Source of the DNA: GCA-002708145 sp045562755
GTDB taxonomy: Bacteria > Chloroflexota > Dehalococcoidia > Lucifugimonadales > Lucifugimonadaceae
Direction of reading: 5' to 3'
Assembly: GCA_045562755.1 (NCBI GenBank)
Contig: JBJKVF010000006.1
Span: 1-64,000, forward strand
Length of the DNA stretch: 64,000 bases
The notes beneath the pieces were generated by a model. The model was not told the DNA's origin, did no database searches, and saw only the letters and a program-made list of their open reading frames with translations. Shown here piece by piece: positions 1 to 9,704 of the stretch. Both the position numbers and the translations under genes were made by a program. The stretch's first letter is position 1. The number at the start of each line of letters is the position of its first letter.

Positions 1-358
1 TCGTTTTACCTGCACCATTCACTCCTACAACTAAGAGAATAGTTTGTTCTTGGTCGATATTTTCATATAGTATTTCATCAGTGCTAAACATATCAAATAA
101 AACCTGACGCATTATTGGCTTAATCTCAGAAATAGTTTTAATTTTTTTTGCTATTGTAATTTCACGAATTTTTTCAATAACATTAAAAGATGTTTTCATA
201 CCTACATCCGAAGTAATAAGAATTTCCTCAAAATCATCCCAAAAAACATCATCAATTTCACTTCTACTAAAAAAATTACCCAATTTTTGATTCCAGGATA
301 TTTTTGTTTTATTAAAAGTTTTTTTATTATCTGAAGATTTTTTTTTAATACCAAACAT
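1..358 (-). CDS. ftsY: Signal recognition particle receptor FtsY (N-terminal part, cut by window edge)
   Basis: The GTPase FtsY docks ribosome-SRP complexes at the membrane. About 119 residues are visible. They start at an ATG (358-356), have a short lysine-rich N-terminus (MFGIKKKSSDNKK), a helical N domain (EEILITSDVG), and reach the G1 loop VVGVNGAGKT exactly at the window edge, so the G domain lies outside. The long acidic A domain of E. coli FtsY is absent, as in many short FtsY proteins. The stop codon of rnc ends one base before this ATG, giving an rnc-ftsY operon. SRP RNA is encoded about 10 kb away. Identification rests on the G1 loop, the N-domain pattern and the rnc neighbour. Confidence 0.85.
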   Translation of the reverse strand, partial: MFGIKKKSSDNKKTFNKTKISWNQKLGNFFSRSEIDDVFWDDFEEILITSDVGMKTSFNVIEKIREITIAKKIKTISEIKPIMRQVLFDMFSTDEILYENIDQEQTILLVVGVNGAGKT

Positions 359-359
359 T

Positions 360-1070
360 TTATATTTTATCCTTAAGTATTCTTAATGCCTCAGACGCAC
401 AAAGAATCTCCGAGTCGGCTTTAGATGTTGATTCAAAAGAAACTATTAGTTTATTTTGTATGTATAGATCACATAAAAAAATATTTTTATCCATATTCAA
501 TGACTTAGTAATATATATAGGTTTTTCGTTATTTTTTGATTGAAGAAATTCCTGAAGTTCAGATTTAGGATCTTTTTTTATATCACTATTTACTACTTCT
601 ATAATTTTAGTTGATAAACTTTTTTTAATAAAAGTTTTTGCTGTATCAAAATCTATATCAATGTAAATCGATCCAATTAATGCTTCATATATATTTGAAA
701 GTATTGATTTGTTTTTAGATATTTCAGAAAATATTTGACCTTTACCAACTCTGAGCCATTTTGCTAAACCAAAATTTTCAGCTACTTTAGCTAATGTTTC
801 TTTTCTTACAATGTGAGATCTCATTATAGTCATATCGCCTTCAGATTTATTTGGTGATAATTCAAACAAAATTTCAGTTACAATTACCTGAAGTACGGCG
901 TCACCTAAAAATTCTAACCTTTCATTTGAATAAGTCTCTTCATCTTTTGACTCATTAACAAATGAGTTATGAGTCATCGCTTGAATTAATTTATCTGTAT
1001 TATTAAATTTGATTCCTAACTTCTTTTGAAGTAAATCTAAATTTTTATTTTCAAGGATATTTTTAAACAA
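360..1070 (-). CDS. rnc: Ribonuclease III
   Basis: Double-strand-specific endoribonuclease for rRNA and mRNA processing. The family signature NERLEFLGDAVLQ lies near residue 50, the second acidic metal-binding helix reads YEALIGSIYID, and the last 70 or so residues (from DPKSELQEFLQ) form the double-stranded-RNA-binding domain. Start choice is uncertain. The longest frame begins at a TTG at 1097, which overlaps the upstream gene by 25 bp. A second TTG at 1070 avoids the overlap and gives an N-terminus (MFKNILENKN) closer to the usual RNase III length, so I prefer it. It is transcribed with ftsY downstream and the DsbA-like gene upstream. Confidence 0.93.
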   Translation of the reverse strand: MFKNILENKNLDLLQKKLGIKFNNTDKLIQAMTHNSFVNESKDEETYSNERLEFLGDAVLQVIVTEILFELSPNKSEGDMTIMRSHIVRKETLAKVAENFGLAKWLRVGKGQIFSEISKNKSILSNIYEALIGSIYIDIDFDTAKTFIKKSLSTKIIEVVNSDIKKDPKSELQEFLQSKNNEKPIYITKSLNMDKNIFLCDLYIQNKLIVSFESTSKADSEILCASEALRILKDKI

Positions 1071-1072
1071 TA

Positions 1073-1684
1073 TTAATCTTTCGCATATCTCGGCCAAGGT
1101 GGCTGTGGTCTTTTTAATTCACCAAAATAACTCCTAGATTCTGCCATTTGATAAAAATTATTAAAAAAAGATATTGAATCATCCTTAGGTGGAGTAAATG
1201 TCTTAAGAAAAGCAACATATTTATTTTCAAAAAGAAAGGTAGGAGTACCAAAAATTCCTAATGATTCAGCATATTGATAATCTTCAGATATTTCCTTGAG
1301 TCTCGATTTTTCATCCATAAGATCAATAAATTTAGTTGGAAAATCTAGTTCTTTAGAAATATTAATAATAGAATCTCGGGTTCTCACATCATTATGTTTA
1401 ATATGTTTCTCATTAAGGATCATAGCCATATATTTATTATGGTGTTGTTCACCTAACATTCTTGAGGCAATTCCACCTCTAAGCGCCCAAAGGCCTCTGC
1501 TAATATAATCTTCACTTTGATCCCAACATTTCCAACCATCATCTTGATTATTAATTTGTTCAAGTGGGAAACTTTTCCAGGAAACTTGATATGTATTATC
1601 TTTGCGTAAAACATCCATTATCCATGGAAAAATTTGTGCAACCCAAGGACAAGTATAATCTATAAAAATATCAAACTTTGACAT
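1073..1684 (-). CDS. DsbA/2-hydroxychromene-2-carboxylate isomerase-family oxidoreductase
   Basis: A 203-residue thioredoxin-fold protein with the inserted helical domain of the DsbA/FrnE/HCCA isomerase family. The N-terminus KFDIFIDYTCPWVAQIF is the beta1-active-site region, and GIFGTPTFLFENKY is the cis-proline loop. The active-site motif is CPWV rather than CxxC, so the second redox cysteine is missing. That argues against a classical dithiol oxidase and for an isomerase or glutathione-like role. There is no signal peptide, so it is probably cytoplasmic. The ATG start is preceded by AAGGA. Substrate unknown. Confidence 0.7.
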   Translation of the reverse strand: MSKFDIFIDYTCPWVAQIFPWIMDVLRKDNTYQVSWKSFPLEQINNQDDGWKCWDQSEDYISRGLWALRGGIASRMLGEQHHNKYMAMILNEKHIKHNDVRTRDSIINISKELDFPTKFIDLMDEKSRLKEISEDYQYAESLGIFGTPTFLFENKYVAFLKTFTPPKDDSISFFNNFYQMAESRSYFGELKRPQPPWPRYAKD

Positions 1685-1759
1685 CGTTAATTCCTTTCAA
1701 TAGTATCTATTATAGAATAATAAATAAAAAAAAAGTATTTTCACAAAAATAATTTCATC

Positions 1760-2962
1760 TTGAATATAAAAGATATCATAAAAAATAATTCTGTTTTGTC
1801 AAAACTCTTAAATGTAACCGCTGAAGAAAAATTTGGAGAAATTTATTTAGTAGGAGGTTTTATTAGAGACCATTTTCTTGGATTAAAAAGTAATGACATA
1901 GATCTTTCTGTTCAAAAAAATGCTAGTTTGTTTAGTGAAAGGCTTGCTAAGATCTTCAATGCAAAGATTAAGCATTCTCAATTTAATACTTACATTGTAA
2001 CAAATGAAACAATTAAAATTGATATAGCAGGTTTTAGAAAAGAATCATATTTAAATCCTGGTTCACTTCCAGAGATAACTTATACTAATAAAATTTATGA
2101 TGATTTATTGAGAAGAGATTTTTCTATTAATTCTATAGCGTCATCATTAAAAAGCTTTGATTTAGGAGAAATAATAGATCCATTAAATGGAATTTCAGAT
2201 ATAAAAAATAATATCTTGCGGATTAACCATAAATTAGGTTTTTCAGATGACCCAACAAGAATATTTCGAGCCATAAGATACTCTAATAAATATAATATAA
2301 AAATTGACGCTGATACAGAAAAATATATATATAAGCATAAAAAATTCATAAAAAATATATCAGGTAAAAGAATTGTTAATGAACTAAATCTATTATTATT
2401 AGAGAATAATTATTCCACTTACTTTGAAAAATTAAGTAAATACAATATATTAGATGAAATCCATAAAGACTTTATAACTTATTTTCAAAATGAACCCGTT
2501 TATAATAATGAAAACTTTAGAATAAAAAAAATATACTTACTTACTAAAAATATAGATAATAATGTGGCAAATAAATTAGAAGAAATTTCTACAGAATTTT
2601 CTGAATGGTCTAATGGAATTCGTTTAAATAATATATATAAAAATATAAAATTCGAAAAAAATATTTCTTTATCTGAATTGCATATATTATTAAAAGATTT
2701 CCCAAAAGAATTTTTAATTATAAAACAGCAAATTGAAAAAAGAGTAATTGTAAAAAATTATATTACAAATTATATTAATAAAATATCAAAAATTAGAATG
2801 TATATAAATGGAACTGATTTATTAAATATTGGTTTTCAAAAAGGTCCAATAATTGGAAAAATACTAGATGAAATTTATATAAAAAAACTAAATGATGAGA
2901 TAAATTCAAAATTTGACGAGCTTAATTATGCTCTTAAGATAAAGAATCAGCGTCTTCCTTAG
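1760..2962 (+). CDS. CCA tRNA nucleotidyltransferase / poly(A) polymerase family protein
   Basis: Class II nucleotidyltransferase adding CCA to, or polyadenylating, RNA 3' ends. Visible motifs in order are LVGGFIRDHFLG (G-loop), DIDLSV (catalytic aspartates), RRDFSINSIA, DPLNGISDIKNNILR and the neck motif DDPTRIFRAIRY. The C-terminal half is a poorly conserved helical body. The length of 400 residues is normal. The start is a TTG with no clear ribosome-binding site and no in-frame ATG upstream. CCA is already encoded in both tRNA genes of this window, so a repair role is likely. The last 29 bp overlap the convergent OGG gene. Confidence 0.85.
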   Translation: MNIKDIIKNNSVLSKLLNVTAEEKFGEIYLVGGFIRDHFLGLKSNDIDLSVQKNASLFSERLAKIFNAKIKHSQFNTYIVTNETIKIDIAGFRKESYLNPGSLPEITYTNKIYDDLLRRDFSINSIASSLKSFDLGEIIDPLNGISDIKNNILRINHKLGFSDDPTRIFRAIRYSNKYNIKIDADTEKYIYKHKKFIKNISGKRIVNELNLLLLENNYSTYFEKLSKYNILDEIHKDFITYFQNEPVYNNENFRIKKIYLLTKNIDNNVANKLEEISTEFSEWSNGIRLNNIYKNIKFEKNISLSELHILLKDFPKEFLIIKQQIEKRVIVKNYITNYINKISKIRMYINGTDLLNIGFQKGPIIGKILDEIYIKKLNDEINSKFDELNYALKIKNQRLP

Positions 2963-3860
2963 TAATATAATCAATATGATTCCCGCCCCAATATTTTGCT
3001 CTGCTTAGTAATCTTTCCCTATGAAACATGTATTGATTGGCTATTGAACCAAATTCCATAAAATAATCTACTGCCCATTTAGATACATCATGTAATGACA
3101 TATTTTTAGAAATTCCATACCATTTGATTAATGCTCTATGAATATGTCTATCAACTGGAAAAGCTTGATTTTTATCTAATGAAAATGCTAATACACAATC
3201 AGCTACTTTTTCTCCTACGCCATAAAGAGTTATAAGATGTTTTTTGGCATCTGTGTAATTCAGTGATCTTAGTTTGGGTAAATTAAAGTTGTTGTTTACA
3301 ATTTCATTAGCAGCAAAATATAAATACTTTGCTCTAAAACCAAAACCTAAATCTCTAAGATAAGATTCTCCAGCTTCTAAAATTTTTTCTGGCTGAGGAA
3401 AAGTATAATCATATTTTCCTGGACCTATTCTTTCACCTAACATTATGGAAATATTATTAATATGAAGTTTAATTCTAAGCAAATTATTTGTTGTAGAAGT
3501 AATAAAAGCAAATAAACACTCCCATGGATCTTGTTTGAGTATCCTTAAACCTTTATAACTTCTTATTGCTGGACCTAAGCATGAATCATCATAATATTTG
3601 TTATAAAAATCATTATAGTTTGTATTTTTATCAAGATATTTGATTAGAATATTCTTGAGATTATTTTTATCATTTTTATCGTGAATTTTAACATTTAGTA
3701 TATTTTTTTTTGATTCTATCGATAAGGCTCTTTGGTTTACAATACCTCTATATTGATTTTCAGCTTCGTAATACCACCGAAAAGATTGCCCACCATCTAA
3801 AGTTGAAGGTAAATCAATATTAGTGAAATTAAAACTAAAATCATAACTAGTTATTCCCAT
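2934..3860 (-). CDS. ogg: 8-oxoguanine DNA glycosylase, OGG1 type
   Basis: Removes 8-oxoguanine opposite C and nicks by beta-elimination. It has the N-terminal TBP-like domain of OGG1 (LDGGQSFRW), the oxoguanine-pocket segment QDPWECLFAFITSTTNN, LGFGFRAKYL, the helix-hairpin-helix LYGVGEKVADCVLAF with the catalytic lysine in GEKVADC, and the catalytic aspartate in FPVDRHIHR. At 308 residues it is the eukaryote-like OGG1 form, not AlkA or MutM. It overlaps dinG upstream by 14 bp and the convergent nucleotidyltransferase gene by 29 bp, so it is probably cotranscribed with dinG as a repair pair. Confidence 0.9.
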   Translation of the reverse strand: MGITSYDFSFNFTNIDLPSTLDGGQSFRWYYEAENQYRGIVNQRALSIESKKNILNVKIHDKNDKNNLKNILIKYLDKNTNYNDFYNKYYDDSCLGPAIRSYKGLRILKQDPWECLFAFITSTTNNLLRIKLHINNISIMLGERIGPGKYDYTFPQPEKILEAGESYLRDLGFGFRAKYLYFAANEIVNNNFNLPKLRSLNYTDAKKHLITLYGVGEKVADCVLAFSLDKNQAFPVDRHIHRALIKWYGISKNMSLHDVSKWAVDYFMEFGSIANQYMFHRERLLSRAKYWGGNHIDYITKEDADSLS

Positions 3861-6597
3861 AAGTTAATTTCCAGTCATTTATAAGATAATTTATATTTTT
3901 GTAATTACTAATTTCAATTTTTGGGGCAGGTAAACTTGTAAGAAAATTATTCCCATATTTTTTTGTTGCTATTCTGTGGTCTAAAACTATAAAAATACCA
4001 GTATCATTTTTAGATCTTATTAATCGACCAAACCCCTGTCTAAATTTAGTTGTTGCAAGTGGCAAATGATAACTTAAAAAAGCATTATCAAATAGCTCAG
4101 ATCTAGCCTGATGAAGAGGATTAGTAAAAACAGGAAATGGTAATGCAGTCATAATAATAGTTTCAAAACTTTTATTATGAAGGTCAACACCTTCCCAAAA
4201 TGTATAATTCCCAATTGCTACGGTTGGTAAATTCTCATTTAATTGATCGATAATTTTTTTTGCACTTCCATCAAATTTTTGAACCAGTAGTCTAATATTA
4301 TTATCATTAAGTTTTTTTTTGATCTTTGATCTTAGATCATACATTAAATCATAATTAGTACAGAGCACAAGCATTGGACCATTCATTTCATTTGAATTAT
4401 CTAATATTACATTTGATAATTCTTGAATAAATTCATTATAGTTATTTCTTCGATCTGGAAAATCTCTTGCAAGTATCACTAAGGAGTTTTTAGAGTAATC
4501 ATAAGTAGAATCTATGGTTATTGAATCGAGTGATGAATTACCTAGTTTTTTCTTAAAAGATAAATAATTATCATTATTATTTAATGTAGCACCAGTCAGT
4601 ATAATAGATTTCTCATCCGAAAAAATTCCACTATTTATAAACTCAGAAACATCTAGAGGTGCACCCGAAATAACAAATTTATCATCATAATTTTTTTTGA
4701 ACCAAAAAACAAAATCTTGATCTAATTCTAATAACAAACTAATATAATTTGATGATTTAGATAATAAAATTACAGACTCATTAACTTCATTAAAGATATT
4801 TTTTGCTATAGTATGCTCTGAACGTATTATATCTGTTAGTTGGATTAATTGATCAATTATGCTGTTCAATGAATCTTTTAAGATTTGTAATTTTGATGAA
4901 AAATCAAATTTTAAATCTTCATTTATTATAGTTTGTGTAATTCTTAGTTCTCTGAATAACTTATATTTTTCATATATAGAAATAAGATTACGAGATAAAT
5001 TATCAAAAAAAAGATCAACTTTTTGTTGTGTTTCTAATATTTTTATATCAAGATTTTCTATTTTTTTTTCAATAATTTCACCATAATTATTATCTTTAAT
5101 TTTACTTAAAATACCCTGTTTGCCTGAGAATCTTCTCAAATAGTAGTCTAAAGAATTTTTTCCTAATTCAAAACTTAGATTTTGAGTAACAGTATCGTCA
5201 ATATGGTGAGATTCATCTAAAATTAATATATCATGCTTTGGTATTATTGAAGACTCTGATGATAAATCTGAAAATAATAAAGAGTGATTAACAATAAGTA
5301 AATTTGAAAAATTAGCAGTTTTTCTTGCAGCTTTAAAAAAACAATTTTTTTCTGATTGAACACAAAATGAAAATTCTTTATGTGAGTATTTATCGAAAAT
5401 GTTCTCCATAGTTGATATATTTATCTCATTTTTTTCGCCTGTGGTTGTAGTTTGTAACCAAACTACTATTTTAGATAAAAATTCTATTTCAGCAGAGCTT
5501 AAATTAGGGTTGGTTATAGCAAAAATAACTTTATGTAAACAAATATAATTTGACCTTCCCTTAAGTGAATAATCATTTATATTACTTGTGTTGTAACCAA
5601 ATTCTTTTAGTATTGATTTAAGAGTTTTCAAATCTTTAGATAATATTTGTTCTTGTAATGGTATTGTATTCGTAGATATTACAACTCTTTTATTTGCTCT
5701 GATAATTGATATTAGAGCTGGAAGTAAGTAAGAATAAGATTTTCCGACTCCTGTTCCAGCTTCTAAAATTATGTGTTCATTGTTTGTAATACTTTTTGTA
5801 ACTAAATCTGACATAATTTTTTGCTCATCACGATATTCATATTTTGGAAAAACTTTATTTATTCTCTTTGTGTTTTGGTAGATATTAGTAATATCTTCTT
5901 CTAGAGAATAATTTTCTGGTAAATAATTTTCTAACTTATCTATTTTAAATTCTTCATCAATTTTTTTTGCATAAAAATCAAAGGAAAAATTATTTGAAAA
6001 ATTTGAGATTGTTTTTTTATCAATATTTTCTTTGATTAGTTTATAGATATTTGTTTTGTTTTTTTTCCCTAAAAAGTACAACATCTCTAATGTTAGAGAA
6101 TCAAGTTTTAATAAAGTATCCCTTAAGATATTAAATAAATCCATCGTAACCATAGAATCAGATAGTGCTCTATGAGGATTTTCATGGTTAAATCCCAATA
6201 ACTTAGAAATTCCGCCTAAATTATACTCAGGTAAACTTGGTAATAAAATTCTAGATAATGACAAAGTATCAAATGAATCAGAAATTTTTACATCATTCTG
6301 GGCTAAAAAAAGATTTTCAAAATTTACATTATGTCCAATAATAGGGTTACCATCAATAAAATCAACAATTTGATCCTTAACTTCTTCCCATTGTTTAGCT
6401 GAATTTAATTCTAACTGGTTAATCCCTGTTAATTCTGAAATTTCATCTGAAATTTTGCGATTTGGATTTATCAGAATTGAGAGCTCTTCTAAAACATCAT
6501 TACCTTTAAACTTAACTGCACCAACTTCAATAATTTTGTCATTTTTATGGTCGAAGCCTGTAGTTTCTAAATCAATTGATACAAAAATCTTATTCAT
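3847..6597 (-). CDS. dinG: DnaQ-like exonuclease / DinG-family helicase fusion
   Basis: 916 residues with two parts. Residues 1-170 are a DEDDh 3'-5' exonuclease (SIDLETTG with D9 and E11, GHNVNFE near 90, HRALSD near 142). Residues 250-916 are an XPD/DinG superfamily 2 helicase with Walker A EAGTGVGKSY (about 279-288), DESHH as the DEAH-type Walker B, and motif VI FRQGFGRLIRS. Several cysteines lie between motifs Ia and II (YICLHK, FCVQSEKNC), so an iron-sulfur cluster is possible but the spacing is not canonical. The domain order matches Bacillota DinG. Likely role is unwinding or processing of repair and R-loop intermediates. ATG start, divergent from the dehydrogenase gene at 6643. Confidence 0.9.
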   Translation of the reverse strand: MNKIFVSIDLETTGFDHKNDKIIEVGAVKFKGNDVLEELSILINPNRKISDEISELTGINQLELNSAKQWEEVKDQIVDFIDGNPIIGHNVNFENLFLAQNDVKISDSFDTLSLSRILLPSLPEYNLGGISKLLGFNHENPHRALSDSMVTMDLFNILRDTLLKLDSLTLEMLYFLGKKNKTNIYKLIKENIDKKTISNFSNNFSFDFYAKKIDEEFKIDKLENYLPENYSLEEDITNIYQNTKRINKVFPKYEYRDEQKIMSDLVTKSITNNEHIILEAGTGVGKSYSYLLPALISIIRANKRVVISTNTIPLQEQILSKDLKTLKSILKEFGYNTSNINDYSLKGRSNYICLHKVIFAITNPNLSSAEIEFLSKIVVWLQTTTTGEKNEINISTMENIFDKYSHKEFSFCVQSEKNCFFKAARKTANFSNLLIVNHSLLFSDLSSESSIIPKHDILILDESHHIDDTVTQNLSFELGKNSLDYYLRRFSGKQGILSKIKDNNYGEIIEKKIENLDIKILETQQKVDLFFDNLSRNLISIYEKYKLFRELRITQTIINEDLKFDFSSKLQILKDSLNSIIDQLIQLTDIIRSEHTIAKNIFNEVNESVILLSKSSNYISLLLELDQDFVFWFKKNYDDKFVISGAPLDVSEFINSGIFSDEKSIILTGATLNNNDNYLSFKKKLGNSSLDSITIDSTYDYSKNSLVILARDFPDRRNNYNEFIQELSNVILDNSNEMNGPMLVLCTNYDLMYDLRSKIKKKLNDNNIRLLVQKFDGSAKKIIDQLNENLPTVAIGNYTFWEGVDLHNKSFETIIMTALPFPVFTNPLHQARSELFDNAFLSYHLPLATTKFRQGFGRLIRSKNDTGIFIVLDHRIATKKYGNNFLTSLPAPKIEISNYKNINYLINDWKLTYGNN

Positions 6598-6642
6598 AAC
6601 TATTAGAATATGTATAGAATATATAAGTAATCAATATTATTT

Positions 6643-7638
6643 GTGTTACAAACAGTTTATTTGGATATAAATTTGAAGTCAGCCAGATTAGTTTCAAGAA
6701 GAAATATAGAATTTAATGATATTCCTGAGCCTAAATTACTCAATGAAAAAGATATTCTTATTGATATAAAATCAATGTCAATTTGCGGGAGTGACATTTT
6801 ACTAGAATATGATGCCGAACTATCAGAAAATGAATACCCATTCTTACATGGAGCCCCAATGCATGAATGTACAGGAATTATCTTAGAAAGTAATGACTCA
6901 AAATTTAGAATTGGTGATAGAGTTATCGTTTTTCCTGAAAATGTGAATGGAATGCAAGAGAAATTAATTTCTAACTCGTCTAGACTTGTAAAATTACCCG
7001 AATGGGGTTCACTGAATGATTGGGTTATGTGTCAACCCATGGGTACAGCTTTATATTCTTCTAAAAAATGGAATAACGCAATAAATAAAAATATAGCAAT
7101 AATAGGTCAAGGTCCAATTGGTCTTACTTTCACTGAAATTGCTGAAAAACAAGGGGCAATAAATATTGTTGGTATTGATTTGCTTGATTATAGATGCACT
7201 AAAAGTAAAGAATTTGGTGCAACAAATTATATAAATCCTAATAACGAAAATGTTTTAGAAAAATCTATGGATATTACAAAAGGAAAACTTTTTGATGTGG
7301 TTGTAGATGCATCTGGTAATCACAAAGGACTCAATACAGCAGTAGAAATAGCAAAAAATGAAGGACAAGTAATTTCATTCAGCTTAGTACATCCCGATGA
7401 AGTTTTATTTAATCACAGAGAATGGATGAAAAAAAATTTACAACTAAATGCTACAGTTGTAGCAGCTACAACAAAACCTATAAAAGAAATTGAAGAAGTT
7501 GTCAATTTAGCTGAAAGAGGCTGGATTACTCCAGGTAAATTACGCTCCCATGATATGAAATTTGACGAAGTAAAAGAAGCATTTGAAATTTACAGACAAA
7601 AAAAAGATAATGTTATAAAAATTGCAATCAACTTTTAA
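6643..7638 (+). CDS. Zinc-dependent alcohol dehydrogenase-like (MDR) oxidoreductase
   Basis: Medium-chain dehydrogenase/reductase. Catalytic zinc ligands are seen in SICGSDILL (Cys) and GAPMHECTG (His-Glu), and the Rossmann motif is IIGQGPIGLTF. The structural-zinc four-cysteine loop is absent: after DRVIVFPENVNG the chain goes directly to the next strand. The longest frame uses GTG at 6643. A TTG at 6673 preceded by GGA would give the usual MDR beginning (MKSARLVSRR) and may be the true start. Sugar or polyol oxidation is plausible from the neighbouring SDR gene and the region's sugar-acid enzymes, but the substrate cannot be read from sequence. Confidence 0.8.
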   Translation: MLQTVYLDINLKSARLVSRRNIEFNDIPEPKLLNEKDILIDIKSMSICGSDILLEYDAELSENEYPFLHGAPMHECTGIILESNDSKFRIGDRVIVFPENVNGMQEKLISNSSRLVKLPEWGSLNDWVMCQPMGTALYSSKKWNNAINKNIAIIGQGPIGLTFTEIAEKQGAINIVGIDLLDYRCTKSKEFGATNYINPNNENVLEKSMDITKGKLFDVVVDASGNHKGLNTAVEIAKNEGQVISFSLVHPDEVLFNHREWMKKNLQLNATVVAATTKPIKEIEEVVNLAERGWITPGKLRSHDMKFDEVKEAFEIYRQKKDNVIKIAINF

Positions 7639-7639
7639 A

Positions 7640-8449
7640 TTATTTATCTAGCGGATTTGAAATTCTCATTCGACCTGCAGTGACTCCCCCATCAATAAGC
7701 ATTTGAGAACCTGTCATATATGATGAATCATCTGAGGATAAAAATAAAATTGCTGATGCAATATCTTCTGGTTTTCCCCAACGATTTAATGGCACTTGAG
7801 ATAACCTGTGTTCACTTTGGACTTTATCCTTATATAAATAGTCTGTAAAAGGTGTATGAATCCATCCAGGCATAATAACATTTACTCTTATATTTTTTTT
7901 TGCTAGTTGCATTGCTGCTGATTTAGTAAAATTTATCATTCCACCTCTTGAAAATCCATATGCTGAACCATATGCATTACTACCTTGAAGTGCCCCCATA
8001 GAAGAAATATTTATTATAGAACCTCCTCCAGAACTTTCCATTAGATTTGCTACATTTCTTGTACCCAAGAAGATCCCTAATGTACTAATTTTCATAGTTT
8101 TTTCCCATAATTCTATTTCTATATCCATTATTGATTTTGGATCAAGAATTCCAGCTATATTAACTAAAATATCTAGTCTTGAATATTTTTTTTTTATAAA
8201 ATCAATTACTTCTTCCCATTGATTATTTTTTGTCACATCTAAGTTCATGTAGTTTGCGTCAAATCCATGAGATCTTAGTAATGCTTCTGATTCTAAACCA
8301 GTTTTTTCTTGTACATCAGTGATAATTGCGGCCCTACCACCTTCTTTAAAAAATCTCCATACAGTTGAACCACCAAATCCCATAATTTTTTTATTATCGC
8401 AAGCAGCTGAACCTGTTAGTAAAATTACCTTGTCTTTAAAACGCATCAT
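7640..8449 (-). CDS. Short-chain dehydrogenase/reductase with unusual cofactor and active-site motifs
   Basis: NAD(P)-dependent oxidoreductase, 269 residues, with DILVNIAGI (NNAG equivalent), the catalytic serine region NISSMGALQGS and the C-terminal signature SYMTGSQMLIDGGVTAG. Two features are odd. The glycine motif normally written TGxxxGxG is TGSAACDNKKIMGFG, with about seven extra residues. The catalytic YxxxK reads YGFSR, so Lys is replaced by Arg. Either activity is altered or this is a specialised subfamily. It overlaps the downstream membrane-protein frame in an ATGA arrangement (4 bp), so translation of the two is probably coupled. Convergent with the MDR gene, one base apart. Confidence 0.8.
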   Translation of the reverse strand: MMRFKDKVILLTGSAACDNKKIMGFGGSTVWRFFKEGGRAAIITDVQEKTGLESEALLRSHGFDANYMNLDVTKNNQWEEVIDFIKKKYSRLDILVNIAGILDPKSIMDIEIELWEKTMKISTLGIFLGTRNVANLMESSGGGSIINISSMGALQGSNAYGSAYGFSRGGMINFTKSAAMQLAKKNIRVNVIMPGWIHTPFTDYLYKDKVQSEHRLSQVPLNRWGKPEDIASAILFLSSDDSSYMTGSQMLIDGGVTAGRMRISNPLDK

Positions 8450-8859
8450 AATACCTCTAGTGAAATAAGTAAATTAGGAATTATGATAACAAAAATTATA
8501 GAACAAATAAGCATTTGGATAATAATATGTCTGAGGAATTTTGGAATAAGTATTTTTGAAACAATAATTATCAAACTAATAAACATTATGATTAGAAGAT
8601 GATACTCGTTGAATTCCCAATAAGATTTTTTATTTTCTAAAATTATTTTTGCTAATAATACAAAAATATAAGTAATTAAATTTATTGCTAAAAATCCGAA
8701 AATAATTATATATGTTACTAACTTAATAAATAATTTGTTATTTCTACTATAGAGTTCTTCCTTAAATACAAAAAGTAATGATGTATGAGCTATAAATATC
8801 AAACCAAATAATGCCCCTGAAATAAGTGAAACAATTAATATATAAAAAAAACTAGTCAT
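8446..8859 (-). CDS. Small integral membrane protein of unknown function (about four TM helices)
   Basis: 137 residues made almost entirely of hydrophobic segments: roughly residues 4-30, 45-70, 85-105 and 110-133. Between the first two helices lies a charged loop (KEELYSRNNKL). No family is recognised. The 4-bp ATGA overlaps with ispE upstream and the SDR gene downstream show it is translated within the rsmA-ispE-membrane protein-SDR operon. Base composition does not stand out from its neighbours. Confidence 0.65.
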   Translation of the reverse strand: MTSFFYILIVSLISGALFGLIFIAHTSLLFVFKEELYSRNNKLFIKLVTYIIIFGFLAINLITYIFVLLAKIILENKKSYWEFNEYHLLIIMFISLIIIVSKILIPKFLRHIIIQMLICSIIFVIIIPNLLISLEVL

Positions 8860-9704
8860 AAAAGATTATTATTGACTTTATAAATTTCAAGGTTATATTT
8901 ATTTTTTATGTAATCAATATCAATCTTACCCTCGAAATCAAAAATCCCTATAGTTGGCCCTGCACCAGATAAAAAATATTTCTTTATATTTTGTTTTTTT
9001 ATATATGTAAGAATACTGGAAAATTCACTAGATTCTTTTGATAGGATGCTTAGGAATGGGTTGTAAAAGTCTTCAGAATTAAATAAGCTCATTTGGTTGA
9101 TGTTATTAACAATTTTGTTACTATAACTCCCATCGGTATAATATGAATCTAAAATCTTAGAAAACATGTATTTAGTCTTAGTTTGAGTGAAATTAAATAT
9201 ATCTTTAGGATATATAAGTAAAATTTCATTGAAATTGAAATCATTAATGGGGTTTATTATTTCTCCTCTACCAGAGACTAATGCTCCACCTCCCTTAATA
9301 AAAAAGGGAACGTCTGAACCAAGTAGAGATGCTAAATTGGCTAGTTTTTTATAATCCATATTTAGATTCCATAATTTATTTAGACATAATAATGTTGAAG
9401 CAGCATTACTAGAACCCCCTCCCAATCCAGATGAAATTGGAATGTTTTTTTTTATGTTAATATCAACCCATTTTTTTATAGAAAATTCATTTTTAACTAA
9501 CAATATGGTTTTATACATTATATTTTCCATAACATTTATGGTATTTGTATTTGACTCAATGTTTAAGGTTTTTGAGTTTTCAATAGATATTTCATCATGT
9601 AGATCAATAGTATGCATAAGAGATTTAATTTCATGGAATCCGTTTGAATATTTATTTAAAACTTCCAAAGTAAAATTAATTTTAGCGTAGGATTTTATAT
9701 ACAT
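8856..9704 (-). CDS. ispE: 4-diphosphocytidyl-2-C-methyl-D-erythritol kinase
   Basis: GHMP-family kinase of the MEP isoprenoid pathway, which phosphorylates CDP-methylerythritol. The N-terminus SYAKINFTLEVL carries the conserved Lys-Asn, NGFHEIKSLMHTID follows, and the ATP loop is PISSGLGGGSSNAAS. The C-terminal GHMP motif is YFLSGAGPTIGIF. 282 residues is normal. The stop of rsmA is directly before the start here (rsmA 9705, ispE ATG ends at 9704), an arrangement widely seen in bacteria. It shows the organism makes isoprenoids by the MEP route. Confidence 0.93.
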   Translation of the reverse strand: MYIKSYAKINFTLEVLNKYSNGFHEIKSLMHTIDLHDEISIENSKTLNIESNTNTINVMENIMYKTILLVKNEFSIKKWVDINIKKNIPISSGLGGGSSNAASTLLCLNKLWNLNMDYKKLANLASLLGSDVPFFIKGGGALVSGRGEIINPINDFNFNEILLIYPKDIFNFTQTKTKYMFSKILDSYYTDGSYSNKIVNNINQMSLFNSEDFYNPFLSILSKESSEFSSILTYIKKQNIKKYFLSGAGPTIGIFDFEGKIDIDYIKNKYNLEIYKVNNNLL

